In this document: one piece after another, positions 6,752 to 15,390 of the stretch
How positions within the stretch are numbered: the stretch's first letter is position 1
Layout of the letters: each line of letters begins with the position of its first letter
NCBI GenBank assembly: GCA_964540575.1
Contig: CAZINI010000026.1
Span: forward strand, 1-39,641
Origin: UMGS1889 sp964540575
GTDB lineage: Bacteria; Bacillota; Clostridia; Oscillospirales; Ruminococcaceae
DNA: 39,641 nucleotides
Reading direction: 5' to 3'
Made by a program: the position numbers and the translations under genes
Notes under the pieces: generated by a model
What the model saw: only the letters and a program-made list of their open reading frames with translations
Database searches by the model: none
Told to the model about the DNA's origin: nothing

Positions 6752-9700
6752 TTATTCTCCTTGCACTCGCTGATTTATCTCTGTCTGACTTTCGGACGCC
6801 GCCGCTATTTCTTTACCGTCAAGGTAAATGTGCGTGGTGACGTCCACCTTGGTTTCAGCCGGCTTCTGCTCTCCGCCGTAATAACCGCCGTATCTTGCAC
6901 CGCTGATGATCTGACTTGTTTCAATAGCGTCCGCAAGCCTTATGCCGATGCTTCCTATTCCGTCCGAGAAACCTTGCCCGAACTGCTCCCCGAGTGTACG
7001 TCCGAGAGCCGCCGTGTCAGCGTCCTCCAGAACACCCAGCGTCAGCTCATTAATGTCAAGCCCCGAAACGCCGTCTATGAACGCCTGAACGGTTTCCTCG
7101 CCCGCCTGCATAGCATTTGGAGGAATAGCCGCAAGAGCCGTGTTTATTTTCCCTGTAAATTTCTCCTCCAGCGTTGCAACAGCACCGTCATAGAACTCAT
7201 TGGTGATAGACGCAATAATATCCTGCTGCTGTTGCCACTCGGACATATACAGGTCAAAATTCGTGCCGGGGTCAAGCAGCTTTTCCGCAAACGCTATACC
7301 GTCCTCCACACTAAGGTTCATAAACTGAGCCATAAAGTCGGCAGACGCACCCTTTGCTTTAAGCTGTTCGATCACATCGGCGTATTTCTGGAGATCTTTG
7401 GTCTGCTGCTGAATATCTCCGAGATAGATATACTTGTAATCCTCGCCCGTTTTCTTGTCGGTAGCCGTTTCCCAGGTGAACAGGGACGTGCTTTCGGACA
7501 GCTTGTCGGAAAACGCCGTTTTCTGTTGGAGAATATCGTCAAATGCTTTATTCGCTTCGGAAACAACATTATTAAAGCCCGCAGTCCAGTTTGAAAACGC
7601 CTTTTCGGCAGCTTTCTTCTGATTGTCCGCAAGCTCCTCGGCAGTCTTTTTCTGCTGAGCAATAAGCTCCTCAGCAGCTTCCTTGTCGTATGCGGCAATG
7701 TCCTTATAATACCGCCAATATTCCTGTTTGGAGCTGTCGCCATATTCCGCAAGAAGTGCCTTCTTTTTGTCAAAAAGCTCTTCTTCGGTCTTTATGGTGC
7801 CCATATCGAAATCGTGTTCCAGCTGCTCCCATTTGGTCTTGAAGCTGTTGAATTGTTCCTCAGCCCATTTGGAAAGTATCTCTGCATTTTCCTCCGCTGT
7901 ATTGCCCTTAGGCATAACGGAAGGCGGGGGAATTAGGGAGTCCTCGGCGATATTTTCGCTTGCCTGAGAAAATAGACTTTCATATTCGGTGATGGCTTTT
8001 TCAGCGTCATTGAGAATTTGCTGATTTTCCGCCCAAGCCTGAGAAGCGGCGGCGGTGCTTGCCTGCCAATATGAAGTCTGACTGCTTATCCAATCTTTGA
8101 GGTTTAGACCCGATTTCTGCCAAGCAGCCTTTTCTTCTTCTGTCATATCATCAAGAGCACCTGTATAAAGACCCCTGACAAGCTGTGCTTCGGCGTTAAA
8201 CTTTGCAAATCTCTGATACTGCTTCTCCGCTTCGTCCATAGCGGTTTTCAGCTCGTCCGCACGCCCCGCCGCTTCGTCCTGAGCAATAATGGCAGCACTG
8301 TACTTTTCCTTCTTTGACTGCGCCAGAATAGCTTTTCTTTCACTTTCCAGATAGTCATCAATGGACTGCGACAGCTCGTCATATCCCTGAATTTGCCCGC
8401 CGATCAGCTCGATTGTGTCCGGATAAAGCCCGTTTATCTCCTCAACAAGCGTCTTGACTTCCTCGTAACTGCCTATAATTCTGCCGTTAGCGTCCACAAG
8501 CTCGTCAAGCCGCTGTTTGTGGTGGTCAAGCAGAGTAAGCTCTTCCGCCCGTGCGTCGTAGGCTTCATCGGCAGCATTGGCGGCACTGTTGAACGCATTT
8601 GTGGTCTTTTCAATTTCTGCAAATTCCTCGGAATATGCCGAACGAGCCCTATCCGCTATCTCCGCAGAGCTTTCCTGCATGCCGTTGAATATGGTCATAC
8701 CCGCCGCCAACGCCGCAATAGCCGAAGCCGCCAGCACATAAGGATTTGCGGAAACAACAGTATTAAGCAGCGTCTGAGCCGTCGTTGCAACCGTCACAAT
8801 TCCCTTGTAAGAAATAAGAGCAGTGACCGCCGAACCGATAACGGGAACCAGCCTGTCAGCCTTGTCAACAACAGTCCCGAGGACGTTTGCCAAAAGCGGG
8901 AGAACAGTATTTCCCAAAAGGTCAACAGCCGCCGTTGTCAGCCTAGCAAAGCCTTCGGAAATCTTGTCAAACGTATCTGACAAATCTCCGTTTTTCAACC
9001 GTTCTGTAAGCTGTGAAATAACGCCCGTTACCTCTTGAACAGCCGTCCGCATAGGCACGGCAAATTTCTCATATGTGGCAACGCCCAAGCCCTCCAACGC
9101 CGATTGCATAATGGTGATATCGCCTTTTAGATTGCTGCTCATAGTGTCCGCCATATCGGACGCCGCACCCTCGCAATTTTCGATATACCCCGACAGTTCA
9201 TCAAACCGTTCCGCAGATGTTCCCAGCAAAGCATTGACTGATTTGAGGTCAACCTTGTTGAAAATTTCATTCAACGCCGCCGTTTTCTCCTGATCTGACA
9301 GCTTAGAAAGAGCCGTGTTCAAGTCGCCAAAGGTATCCTGCAGCGGACGCATATTTCCCGCCGCATCAAACGCCGTCACATTCAGCTTTTGGAGCATATC
9401 CGCAGCGGTTGACGTAGGGGCAGACAGGGAAAGTATCACGTTTCTGAGAGCCGTACCGCCCTCTGAACCTTTGATACCATTGTCCGCTAAAATTCCGAGA
9501 GCGGTGTTCATCTCTACCACACCGCCCGAAAGAGTTTTTGCCGTACCGCCAACCGTCAGAATAGCCTCGCCCAGCTGTGCAACATTAGTGTTGGACTTCT
9601 GGGACGTCACCGCCAAACGGTCTGAGAAACTCGACAGCTCCTCCATTCCCAAGCCGAGAGCGGACATACTGTCTGTTATCAAATCGGACGTATACGCAAG

Positions 9701-10363
9701 GTCCATACCGCCTGCCGCCGCTGTGTTCAGCACAATGGGCAAAGCCTCAACAGCCTTGTTTGCATCATATCCCGCCAAAGCAAGATAATTCAGAGCATCT
9801 CCCGCCTGAGTAGCAGAGAATTTCGTTGTTTCTCCCGCTTGCTTGGCAGCCGTCGAAAGCACCTCAAATTCCTCCGAAGCGGAGGTTATGCCCATAGTAG
9901 CCGCAACCTGCGACATCGAAGCTTCAAAGCTAGAGCCAATAGCCGTTATCTGATGTGGAATGGACGCCAACTTGTTGATTATTTGTGTTCCCAGATTCGC
10001 AAGGATATTTCCGATAGCCGTCTGTGCAATGTTCGCAATGTAATTCAACGCATCTCCCGCCTGAGTAGCGGAAATTTTCGTAGTTTCACCCGCTTGCTTG
10101 GCAGCCGTCGAAAGCTCCTCAAACTCGTCCGAAGCAGAGGTTATGCCCGTATTAGCGGTCACTTTCGATATAGACGCTTCAAAGCTTGACCCCACAGCGG
10201 TTACTTGTGCGGAAATTTGTGTCAAACCGCTTGTTATCTGTGTTCCCAGATTTGCAAGGATATTTCCCATAGCCGTCTGCACAATGTTGGCAAGACCGCT
10301 CGCTCCTTGCTCTAGCCCCTCCGAATCAACAGCAGTATCAAATACTAATCTGCCGTCAAACAA
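6752..10363 (-). CDS. Tail tape measure protein (TP901 type)
   Basis: A 1203-residue tape measure protein, which sets tail length and helps DNA entry. The TP901 core is visible at about residues 140-450 (MSQVAATMGITSASEEFEVLS, then DLITDSMSALGLGMEELSSF). Hydrophobic helices follow at about 500-560 (YVLAASAIAALAAGMTIF) and long charged coiled-coil regions to about 960. An 85-residue unit is duplicated head to tail at residues 25-109 and 110-194. The start has GGAGGGGG before ATG 10363. It lies between the Gp15-type protein and the Dit-like gene, the usual siphovirus order. Confidence 0.93.
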   Translation of the reverse strand: MFDGRLVFDTAVDSEGLEQGASGLANIVQTAMGNILANLGTQITSGLTQISAQVTAVGSSFEASISKVTANTGITSASDEFEELSTAAKQAGETTKISATQAGDALNYIANIAQTAIGNILANLGTQIINKLASIPHQITAIGSSFEASMSQVAATMGITSASEEFEVLSTAAKQAGETTKFSATQAGDALNYLALAGYDANKAVEALPIVLNTAAAGGMDLAYTSDLITDSMSALGLGMEELSSFSDRLAVTSQKSNTNVAQLGEAILTVGGTAKTLSGGVVEMNTALGILADNGIKGSEGGTALRNVILSLSAPTSTAADMLQKLNVTAFDAAGNMRPLQDTFGDLNTALSKLSDQEKTAALNEIFNKVDLKSVNALLGTSAERFDELSGYIENCEGAASDMADTMSSNLKGDITIMQSALEGLGVATYEKFAVPMRTAVQEVTGVISQLTERLKNGDLSDTFDKISEGFARLTTAAVDLLGNTVLPLLANVLGTVVDKADRLVPVIGSAVTALISYKGIVTVATTAQTLLNTVVSANPYVLAASAIAALAAGMTIFNGMQESSAEIADRARSAYSEEFAEIEKTTNAFNSAANAADEAYDARAEELTLLDHHKQRLDELVDANGRIIGSYEEVKTLVEEINGLYPDTIELIGGQIQGYDELSQSIDDYLESERKAILAQSKKEKYSAAIIAQDEAAGRADELKTAMDEAEKQYQRFAKFNAEAQLVRGLYTGALDDMTEEEKAAWQKSGLNLKDWISSQTSYWQASTAAASQAWAENQQILNDAEKAITEYESLFSQASENIAEDSLIPPPSVMPKGNTAEENAEILSKWAEEQFNSFKTKWEQLEHDFDMGTIKTEEELFDKKKALLAEYGDSSKQEYWRYYKDIAAYDKEAAEELIAQQKKTAEELADNQKKAAEKAFSNWTAGFNNVVSEANKAFDDILQQKTAFSDKLSESTSLFTWETATDKKTGEDYKYIYLGDIQQQTKDLQKYADVIEQLKAKGASADFMAQFMNLSVEDGIAFAEKLLDPGTNFDLYMSEWQQQQDIIASITNEFYDGAVATLEEKFTGKINTALAAIPPNAMQAGEETVQAFIDGVSGLDINELTLGVLEDADTAALGRTLGEQFGQGFSDGIGSIGIRLADAIETSQIISGARYGGYYGGEQKPAETKVDVTTHIYLDGKEIAAASESQTEINQRVQGE
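9782..10291. repeat. Tandem 255 bp duplication inside the tape measure gene
   Basis: Copy 1 is 10037-10291 and copy 2 is 9782-10036, an exact 85-codon period that keeps the frame. Both encode NILANLGTQI, GSSFEAS, GITSAS and TAAKQAGETT. The copies differ at scattered codons, so the duplication is not very recent. Confidence 0.85.
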
Positions 10364-10366
10364 ACA

Positions 10367-10951
10367 TTATCCCCCTCCCATCAAAAACTCCTTAGCCGCA
10401 CGGATTTTTTCTTCCTCTGTCTGTGATAAAGGCAGACGGTAAGCGTCCTTTAGTTCCGCATAACGTTTTCTTGCCGATTCGGGCATATCCTTGGTGATCT
10501 CCAAAGCCCGCCACCCCATAATCTTCGACATCAGGCATTCATCGGGCAAAGCTGCAAACAAAGCCTTGAATTTGAACCAGTGCATTTTTTCACTAGCCAG
10601 GTCAATCCCATATGCTTGACGAAAACCAGCATAAATGTATTCGCTGTCATACTCGAAGGAGTATATCCGACGATGTTTCCGAGGTTTCTTTTTGCTCTTT
10701 TTGCTCGACGTTTTTTTCTCGGTATTTTTACCCCCGGAATAAAACGCCAGCAACGCTTCCGCAGCTTCCTCCTTGTTTTCGGGAACAACATCAAACGCCA
10801 GCCCCAACGCCAAAGGCAGCCTGTACCCCTCGGGAACATCATCGGAAAACAGCAGCTCTATCTTCACCCAAACCCGAAAATCCGTGTTGATATAAAAAAT
10901 CTCCCCGCCTATTTCAACACAGTCGGGGAGACCGTCAGTGATTATGTTCAC
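10367..10951 (-). CDS. Bacteriophage Gp15-family protein
   Basis: A 194-residue protein matching the Gp15 family found just before tape measure genes in Listeria A118-like phages: an N-terminal INTDFRVWVKIE region, a PLALGLAF segment, a lysine-rich middle (TSSKKSKKKPRKHRR) and IYAGFRQAYGIDL followed by MHWFKFKALFAALP. It probably acts with the previous gene as tail assembly chaperone. The start is GTG 10951, overlapping the upstream stop as GTGA. Confidence 0.88.
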   Translation of the reverse strand: MNIITDGLPDCVEIGGEIFYINTDFRVWVKIELLFSDDVPEGYRLPLALGLAFDVVPENKEEAAEALLAFYSGGKNTEKKTSSKKSKKKPRKHRRIYSFEYDSEYIYAGFRQAYGIDLASEKMHWFKFKALFAALPDECLMSKIMGWRALEITKDMPESARKRYAELKDAYRLPLSQTEEEKIRAAKEFLMGGG

Positions 10952-11262
10952 TTCTTGTATTTCGCTATGACGGCATTTGTGCCCTTGTTGGATTCGGCGT
11001 TCAGCTCAAACCACAGAGCCGCCAGCTCGTCCGTGTCGGCGTTCTCAGGTTCGGGGTAGAGCTTGTAAGCGTCATCGCCGATGAAAAGGGCAATGCCGTC
11101 CACAGTCGCCTTGGACTGCTCGGCGGCGGTCTTAGCCTTTGAGATTGCCGCAAAAGCAGCATTTATCTTGTCCACCATAACAGCGGTTTTCAAAGGCAGC
11201 TGATAAACCTTGCCGCTTACCTCGATTTCGGGAACTCTACGTTTGTATTCAAACTTTACCAT
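10948..11262 (-). CDS. Probable tail assembly chaperone
   Basis: A 104-residue protein beginning MVKFEYKRRVPEIEVSGKVYQL, with AAGGAGG before ATG 11262. Its size and its place between the major tail protein and the Gp15-type gene match the first of the two chaperone-like proteins in A118-type phages. The 4 bp overlap with the next gene suggests coupled translation; I see no need for a programmed frameshift. Confidence 0.7.
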   Translation of the reverse strand: MVKFEYKRRVPEIEVSGKVYQLPLKTAVMVDKINAAFAAISKAKTAAEQSKATVDGIALFIGDDAYKLYPEPENADTDELAALWFELNAESNKGTNAVIAKYKK

Positions 11263-11275
11263 CTAAAAATCCTCC

Positions 11276-11770
11276 TTACGAATTTGCCGTAAATGTGCTT
11301 GTTTCGGTCTTGAACTTGCCCTTGATGTCATCGCCCTGACCGTTCAGAGAGCCGCTGATGCTCATGTCGTCATCACCATCAACGGACGAAACGGAAACCG
11401 CCAGCTTCATTCTCCTTGCATCGTAGCCGTCAACAGGCTCTTCGCCGAACATATCCACCACAAGAATGTCAACGATAGCACCCGCACCCGTTTCACGGTT
11501 ACGCTGAATGTCATAAATTTTCTTGATAGTGGGATCAGCGTGCATCAGATCAGCCTCAAAATCAAACTTAGGCTTGTATCTGGTTACGGACTCACGCTCG
11601 GTCTTTTCGTTGATGTACTTCTTGCTCTTGGTCTGAGCATTAGGGGATTCGGAAAATTTAGTCCAGCCCGCACCCATCTGATTCCATGTGGGGGTTTCTT
11701 CTTTTCCTGTGTTCATAAAGGGTACAATGTCGGTACGCTGAACAACACCCTCGGAAAGAATATCTGCCAT
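11276..11770 (-). CDS. Major tail protein
   Basis: A 164-residue protein, the probable tail tube subunit. It starts at ATG 11770 behind AGGAGG and has the mix of polar beta segments seen in tube proteins of A118/TP901-like phages (ERESVTRYKPKFDFEADLMH, then VSVSSVDGDDDMSISGSLNG). The order tail terminator, tube, chaperones, tape measure supports the call. Confidence 0.82.
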   Translation of the reverse strand: MADILSEGVVQRTDIVPFMNTGKEETPTWNQMGAGWTKFSESPNAQTKSKKYINEKTERESVTRYKPKFDFEADLMHADPTIKKIYDIQRNRETGAGAIVDILVVDMFGEEPVDGYDARRMKLAVSVSSVDGDDDMSISGSLNGQGDDIKGKFKTETSTFTANS

Positions 11771-11775
11771 AAAAA

Positions 11776-12207
11776 CTACCTCCTGTATTCGTTGTAATAT
11801 AGATTGAATTGTATAGAAAAAAGCCCCGTCTTGCCCGATTTATCGGGTTCAAACGCCATACCGTTCAGGGCTTCCAGCCGAAGGGGAACAAGCCCATCGG
11901 GGAGCTGTGGAAGGCGTTTCGCAAGGCTTTCCTTGGAACACCATCTCTGCAATTCTTCGATAAATTCCGCATTTCGGAGATTTTCAAAATCCACAGCGGA
12001 AAATTTTCGGATAAACAGCGAAAAAGAATATTGATGCTTCCCACCGCCGTTCAAAAACTTTTTTGTGATGATATCGCCATCGGGGACAATACCGTGACTG
12101 TCCGCTTTATCGTCTGTCCAACTGATATGGAGCTTTTTCGCATCGGACAAACCGAGCAGGGGACAGGCGGCAAGGTATTCCCGAACAGCCGAAATAATGC
12201 TTGCCAA
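11776..12207 (-). CDS. Minor capsid / tail terminator protein
   Basis: A 143-residue protein of the phage minor capsid type found just upstream of the tail tube gene, where tail terminators are encoded. It starts with MASIISAVREYLAACPLL and contains FIRKFSAVDFENLRNAEF. TTG 12207 is the start, with GGAGG 8 bases upstream and the family-like sequence beginning there. The tail terminator role is inferred from order. Confidence 0.78.
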   Translation of the reverse strand: MASIISAVREYLAACPLLGLSDAKKLHISWTDDKADSHGIVPDGDIITKKFLNGGGKHQYSFSLFIRKFSAVDFENLRNAEFIEELQRWCSKESLAKRLPQLPDGLVPLRLEALNGMAFEPDKSGKTGLFSIQFNLYYNEYRR

Positions 12208-12209
12208 TG

Positions 12210-12572
12210 TTACGACCTCCTTGCCCCCGACAAACGCCGTGCATTGTCAAGGATAACGTCCTTGTAAACCGCCTTCATTCGTTTGAACCATAAACGCCCA
12301 CGAAATCCGCCCCGTGCCGTTCCCTGTGTTCCTCTGCCAGCATTGTAATAATACTGCGGACGGGCGTAAGGTGTAACGTATTTCACAACGCCCGAACCGA
12401 TGACCGTGTGTATCGTTCCCGACTGTTTCAGCTTGCCCGTCCGAAACGGCACATACTTGTCACAATATCGCAGAACAGCGTTGTCAATGTATTTCTGCAC
12501 CTTGCCACGAGGGTGAAGCTCACGTTCACGAATAATCTGAGCAGTTGATCGCATCTCAAACCTGACACCCAT
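12210..12572 (-). CDS. Minor capsid protein, head-tail joining (HK97 gp10-like)
   Basis: About 120 residues, rich in Arg and Tyr, with the typical core YVPFRTGKLKQSG then YVTPYARPQYYYN found in minor capsid proteins 2 of A118-like phages and in gp10-type connectors. ATG 12572 is preferred: GGAGG lies 7 bases upstream and TGATG joins it to the previous stop. A GTG one codon earlier is possible. Confidence 0.82.
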   Translation of the reverse strand: MGVRFEMRSTAQIIRERELHPRGKVQKYIDNAVLRYCDKYVPFRTGKLKQSGTIHTVIGSGVVKYVTPYARPQYYYNAGRGTQGTARGGFRGRLWFKRMKAVYKDVILDNARRLSGARRS

Positions 12573-12877
12573 CACACCGCCTCCAATCGAATATGCTGCA
12601 TATCGGGTGAGCCATAATCACAGCATTTTACTGACATTATCCGCAAAGCATTTTCCTCGGAAAAATCCGAAACATTTCCTCTGCAAACATAATCTCCCGG
12701 AATAATATCTGCTTTGACATCGGGAATGAAAATAACCGTCCTGTCCTCCGTTTCCTCGCCGTGAGCATTGACGGAAACGCCCCGCTTTCCCTGCCACATA
12801 ACGACAGGGAAGAACATACGGGAGCAGTCGCCCTCACGGTCAACACGGAAAACTGTGCAGCTTGCATTAGTTATCAT
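12572..12877 (-). CDS. Minor capsid / head closure protein
   Basis: A 101-residue protein starting MITNASCTVFRVD at ATG 12877, overlapping the upstream stop as ATGA. A longer in-frame version back to 13072 lies inside the connector gene and is Cys/Gly-rich nonsense, so I reject it. The beta-rich content (DRTVIFIPDVKADIIPGDYV) and the place between the gp6-like connector and the gp10-like protein fit a head-closure protein. Confidence 0.78.
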   Translation of the reverse strand: MITNASCTVFRVDREGDCSRMFFPVVMWQGKRGVSVNAHGEETEDRTVIFIPDVKADIIPGDYVCRGNVSDFSEENALRIMSVKCCDYGSPDMQHIRLEAV

Positions 12878-13242
12878 TGCTCCACCACCTTGCCCATCAG
12901 CCCCGTGTGGAGCAGATACCGCCGAACAGCATCGGAAACATTCCTGTCCGAAGCTTGCCCCGAAGCAGCCGAATAATTCACCGAATATTCCCCGACCTTC
13001 TCCGAAGAAATGCCCTTTTCGGACTTCTCGGACGCACAGTTGGATATATACAGCACCTCGGCAGCAGCACAACAGGCTTTTTGAGCTTCAACGGGAATAT
13101 CCTCCGCATTTTTCAGACGATTAAATGTAAGCTCGTCTATCCGCTCGGTAGCCCTGAGAGCATATTCGGAAAACACATACTCGGGAATTTTTCCCCCGAG
13201 GAAATCATCTCTGTAAAACTCGAAATCAGCGTAAACAGTCAC
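12874..13242 (-). CDS. Head-tail connector, gp6-like
   Basis: A 122-residue mostly helical protein (YADFEFYRDDFLGGKIPE, then ATERIDELTFNRL, then AQKACCAAAEVLY) typical of phage gp6/gp15 head-tail connectors that form the ring below the portal. GTG 13242 overlaps the stop of the preceding small gene. It sits after the capsid gene as in other HK97-like phages. Confidence 0.82.
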   Translation of the reverse strand: MTVYADFEFYRDDFLGGKIPEYVFSEYALRATERIDELTFNRLKNAEDIPVEAQKACCAAAEVLYISNCASEKSEKGISSEKVGEYSVNYSAASGQASDRNVSDAVRRYLLHTGLMGKVVEQ

Positions 13243-13394
13243 TTTTTACCGCCGCCTTTGGTGGAAGGCTTTTCTTCGGCAGGCTGTTCCTCAGACTTGT
13301 CAGGCAGGTCCTCAGGAAGGCTCTCAGGCAGGCTCTCAGGCTGATTCACAGGCTTTTCAATGGGCTTCTCCTCTTTAAGTCCGATAAACGTCAT
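13239..13394 (-). CDS. Small Pro/Glu-rich phage protein
   Basis: A 51-residue gene with a perfect AAGGAGG 6 bases before ATG 13394 and a GTGA overlap with the connector gene. It begins MTFIGLKEEKPIEKP, contains a PESLPESLPEDLPD repeat and ends in a basic KGGGKK tail. Similar short, low-complexity proteins often follow capsid genes in A118-like phages; their role is unknown. The repeat is also visible in DNA as near-identical GCCTGAGAGCCT units. Confidence 0.8.
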   Translation of the reverse strand: MTFIGLKEEKPIEKPVNQPESLPESLPEDLPDKSEEQPAEEKPSTKGGGKK

Positions 13395-13405
13395 AAAAAT
13401 CCTCC

Positions 13406-14281
13406 TTAGGTAGCAGACTTGTGCAGGTAGATACCCGCAGCCTTGTTCTCGTAAGCGTCGGTCAGACCGTAAGCACGGTAGAAGAACTTCCAGCCGTCAC
13501 TCTCCTGATTATCTGCGGGAGAAATTACCTTGTTGACGGTGTGCTTTGTGAACTGAATAACAGCACCCTTCTGAATAATCATGAAGTTAATAAACTTGCC
13601 GCTGGAAGGATCCTTGACAAAGCCGCCAACGGTTTCGCCGCTGCTCTTGCCGTCATAAAGGTCAACGGCAGTATAGAAACGACTCTGAGGAACGTCCACA
13701 ACGCTTGCGAACTTGTCGAGCATTGCCTTCGATTTATAGCTGTCAACGGCATTGATGAGGTTGTGCAGGGTAGGAGTGATGAACAGATAGCGACCGTCAG
13801 CGGAAACCTCTGCCTCGTCCATAGCGTTGTTTGCTACAGTGATAGCAGCCAGAACGTCCAGACCGTTCGCAAGAGCACCTGTCGCCGTGCCAATGCCGGA
13901 AACACCCGCATATGTCGCAAAACGAACAGCGTCCATCTCAGGCACGACCTTTGTCCTGATGAACTCGCTGGACAGCTTGCCGAACGCAAGACCCGCTGTT
14001 TCCTCATTGTCCATAGCGTCAACGGTAAACGCACGACCTCTGTCATAGTTAAACTGAACGGTTTCGTTTGTGAATGTAACGTTGCCGTTCACATATCCGC
14101 TTGAACGGCTGTAATCTGCCAGACCGTCCATAGAGATCTTGGGGATAACGACCTCGTTTGCATTAGCACCCGCACGGACAAGACTGCCGTCAATGTCCAG
14201 CACCGAGGACTTTGCGGAAACCTTGTAAACCTCGTCCAGCATGTCAATGTACTTCTTAAAAAGTGAGATAGAATTTGCCAT
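13406..14281 (-). CDS. Major capsid protein
   Basis: A 291-residue protein, probably HK97-fold, which forms the icosahedral shell. It begins MANSISLFKKYIDMLDEVYK and has NYDRGRAFTVDAMDNEET, a typical E-loop/P-domain region, then ATYAGVSGIG. There is no long N-terminal delta domain; scaffolding comes from the separate gene upstream. AAGGAGG precedes ATG 14281. Its position after the scaffold and before connectors is standard. Confidence 0.92.
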   Translation of the reverse strand: MANSISLFKKYIDMLDEVYKVSAKSSVLDIDGSLVRAGANANEVVIPKISMDGLADYSRSSGYVNGNVTFTNETVQFNYDRGRAFTVDAMDNEETAGLAFGKLSSEFIRTKVVPEMDAVRFATYAGVSGIGTATGALANGLDVLAAITVANNAMDEAEVSADGRYLFITPTLHNLINAVDSYKSKAMLDKFASVVDVPQSRFYTAVDLYDGKSSGETVGGFVKDPSSGKFINFMIIQKGAVIQFTKHTVNKVISPADNQESDGWKFFYRAYGLTDAYENKAAGIYLHKSAT

Positions 14282-14300
14282 AAACTAAAAAACCTCCTTG

Positions 14301-14846
14301 TTAGTGTGAGAGAGGAGGAAGCCCCATAACAGCCCTTACAGCGTCCTCATCGGAAGCGGACGAACCGCCCGAAGAACCGCCCAGGAACTGAGGAACATCT
14401 TCCTTTTTCTCTGCTTCAAATAAATAATCATTTTCGCTTTTGAGTTTGTCCAGCTGTTCGGTCAACCCCGTGAGAGAGCCGTCCTTGTTCAGCTTCAACT
14501 TGTCTGTTTCGAGCAATGCCCTGACCGCCTTAACGTTCTTAGCCTTTGCACCGCTCAGAGCATTTTCCAGAGCATGATTGAACTGCATAGCCTCGATCTG
14601 CTTTTTCGATTCAGCCTGAGCTTCTTCGAATTTTGCCTTGTAATCGTCAGCCATCTTTTTTACGCCGTCGAAATCCAGCTTGCCAAATTCCTCAATCTTG
14701 CCGTTTGCTTCTGCCAGCTGAGTTTTCAGAGCATCATAATCGGCATATTTGGCTTTTGCGGCTTCAATGTCCTTGCCGTTCTCAGCCATGATCTTGTCGA
14801 TAACGTCCTCGGCGATGCCAAGCCCTGTAAGAAATTCTCTTTTCAT
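14301..14846 (-). CDS. Phage scaffold protein, Gp20 family
   Basis: A 181-residue highly charged coiled-coil protein matching phage minor structural protein GP20, which guides capsid assembly. The heptad region covers about residues 25-150 (DALKTQLAEANGKIEEFGKL, then LTEQLDKLKSENDYLFEAE). The C-terminus has a Gly/Ser linker (GGSSGGSSAS) followed by a short capsid-contact-like tail (VRAVMGLPPLSH). GAGGAGG precedes ATG 14846. Confidence 0.9.
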   Translation of the reverse strand: MKREFLTGLGIAEDVIDKIMAENGKDIEAAKAKYADYDALKTQLAEANGKIEEFGKLDFDGVKKMADDYKAKFEEAQAESKKQIEAMQFNHALENALSGAKAKNVKAVRALLETDKLKLNKDGSLTGLTEQLDKLKSENDYLFEAEKKEDVPQFLGGSSGGSSASDEDAVRAVMGLPPLSH

Positions 14847-14888
14847 AAAAAATACCTCCTCGGAATACGTTTTTTACGAGTTTACATC

Positions 14889-15034
14889 TCATATCCTTGA
14901 TAGTTTTACGCCGTTCCGGGCGATGCCGTGATAACGCTCACAGCAGGCGAGATACAAATCCCGACAGCTTGCCTGCGGGATTTTGGGATCACCTCCTTTC
15001 AGCCAAAGTTTTTAATGTCCGAAAGAATCCTCAT
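14889..15034 (-). other. Candidate short ORFs around a full-length Shine-Dalgarno sequence
   Basis: On the minus strand AAAGGAGGTGATCC (about 14986-14999) is complementary to the whole 16S rRNA 3' tail, yet no ATG follows at normal distance. An open frame of 30 codons starts at ATC 14981 (IPQASCRDLYLACCERYHG...) and ends at 14889. An 11-codon ORF (MRILSDIKNFG, 14999-15034) ends inside the Shine-Dalgarno. An 8 bp stem, AAATCCCG/CGGGATTT, lies just after it. It could be a real small protein with a rare start, or a leader for the scaffold gene. Confidence 0.35.
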
Positions 15035-15059
15035 TTTGCTCACCGCCTTCCTTTTGGGT

Positions 15060-15098
15060 ATAAAAAATGCGTTTTGCAGTTAAACTGCAAAACGCATT
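15060..15098 (-). terminator. Terminator after the toxin gene
   Basis: A perfect 15 bp stem, AATGCGTTTTGCAGT with ACTGCAAAACGCATT, has a 3-base loop and is followed leftward by TTTTTTA. It lies 17 bases beyond the toxin stop. It also has A/T runs on both sides and could work in both directions. It separates the toxin-antitoxin operon from the scaffold-capsid genes. Confidence 0.85.
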
Positions 15099-15114
15099 AA
15101 AAACATATAGATTT

Positions 15115-15390
15115 TCAGAATAAGTCGCTGTGTGAACCCGTGCGGGTAAGATAAAGAATAAGTTCGGAACTGCTCATTTCGTAGATCAGCAGCCAGTCGG
15201 GCTGAATATGACATTCACGGCAGCCGCTGTAATTTCCTTTCAGCGAATGATCGTAATATTCCTCGGGAAGAGCAGAGCCGTCAGCAAGAAGCTTGATGAC
15301 CTTAGTGAGCTTGTCAATGTCATAGCCCCTCTTTTGGACGGTCTTGAGATCCTTCTGAAATTTCTTTGTGGGCTTTACCGTGTACTTCAC
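15115..15390 (-). CDS. YafQ/RelE-family mRNA interferase toxin
   Basis: A 91-residue type II toxin of the YafQ group, a ribosome-dependent endoribonuclease. H48, H61, D65, H87 and the terminal F91 correspond to the catalytic residues of E. coli YafQ (H50, H63, D67, H87, F91). The core motif GNYSGCRECHIQPDWLLIY is typical. It starts at GTG 15390, overlapping the antitoxin stop as GTGA. It has its own promoter and terminator with the antitoxin, so it is an independent cassette within the late operon. Confidence 0.93.
   Translation of the reverse strand: MKYTVKPTKKFQKDLKTVQKRGYDIDKLTKVIKLLADGSALPEEYYDHSLKGNYSGCRECHIQPDWLLIYEMSSSELILYLTRTGSHSDLF

Noticed and set aside
6551..7594. 347-codon open frame on the + strand
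   Set aside because: It lies wholly opposite the tape measure and tail genes, has no convincing ribosome site, and its protein is Arg/Leu-rich without any domain; it is a mirror of high-GC third positions.
12572..13072. 166-residue version of the head-closure gene
   Set aside because: The first 65 residues are opposite-frame sequence of the connector gene, Cys/Gly-rich and without a ribosome site; ATG 12877 is better supported.
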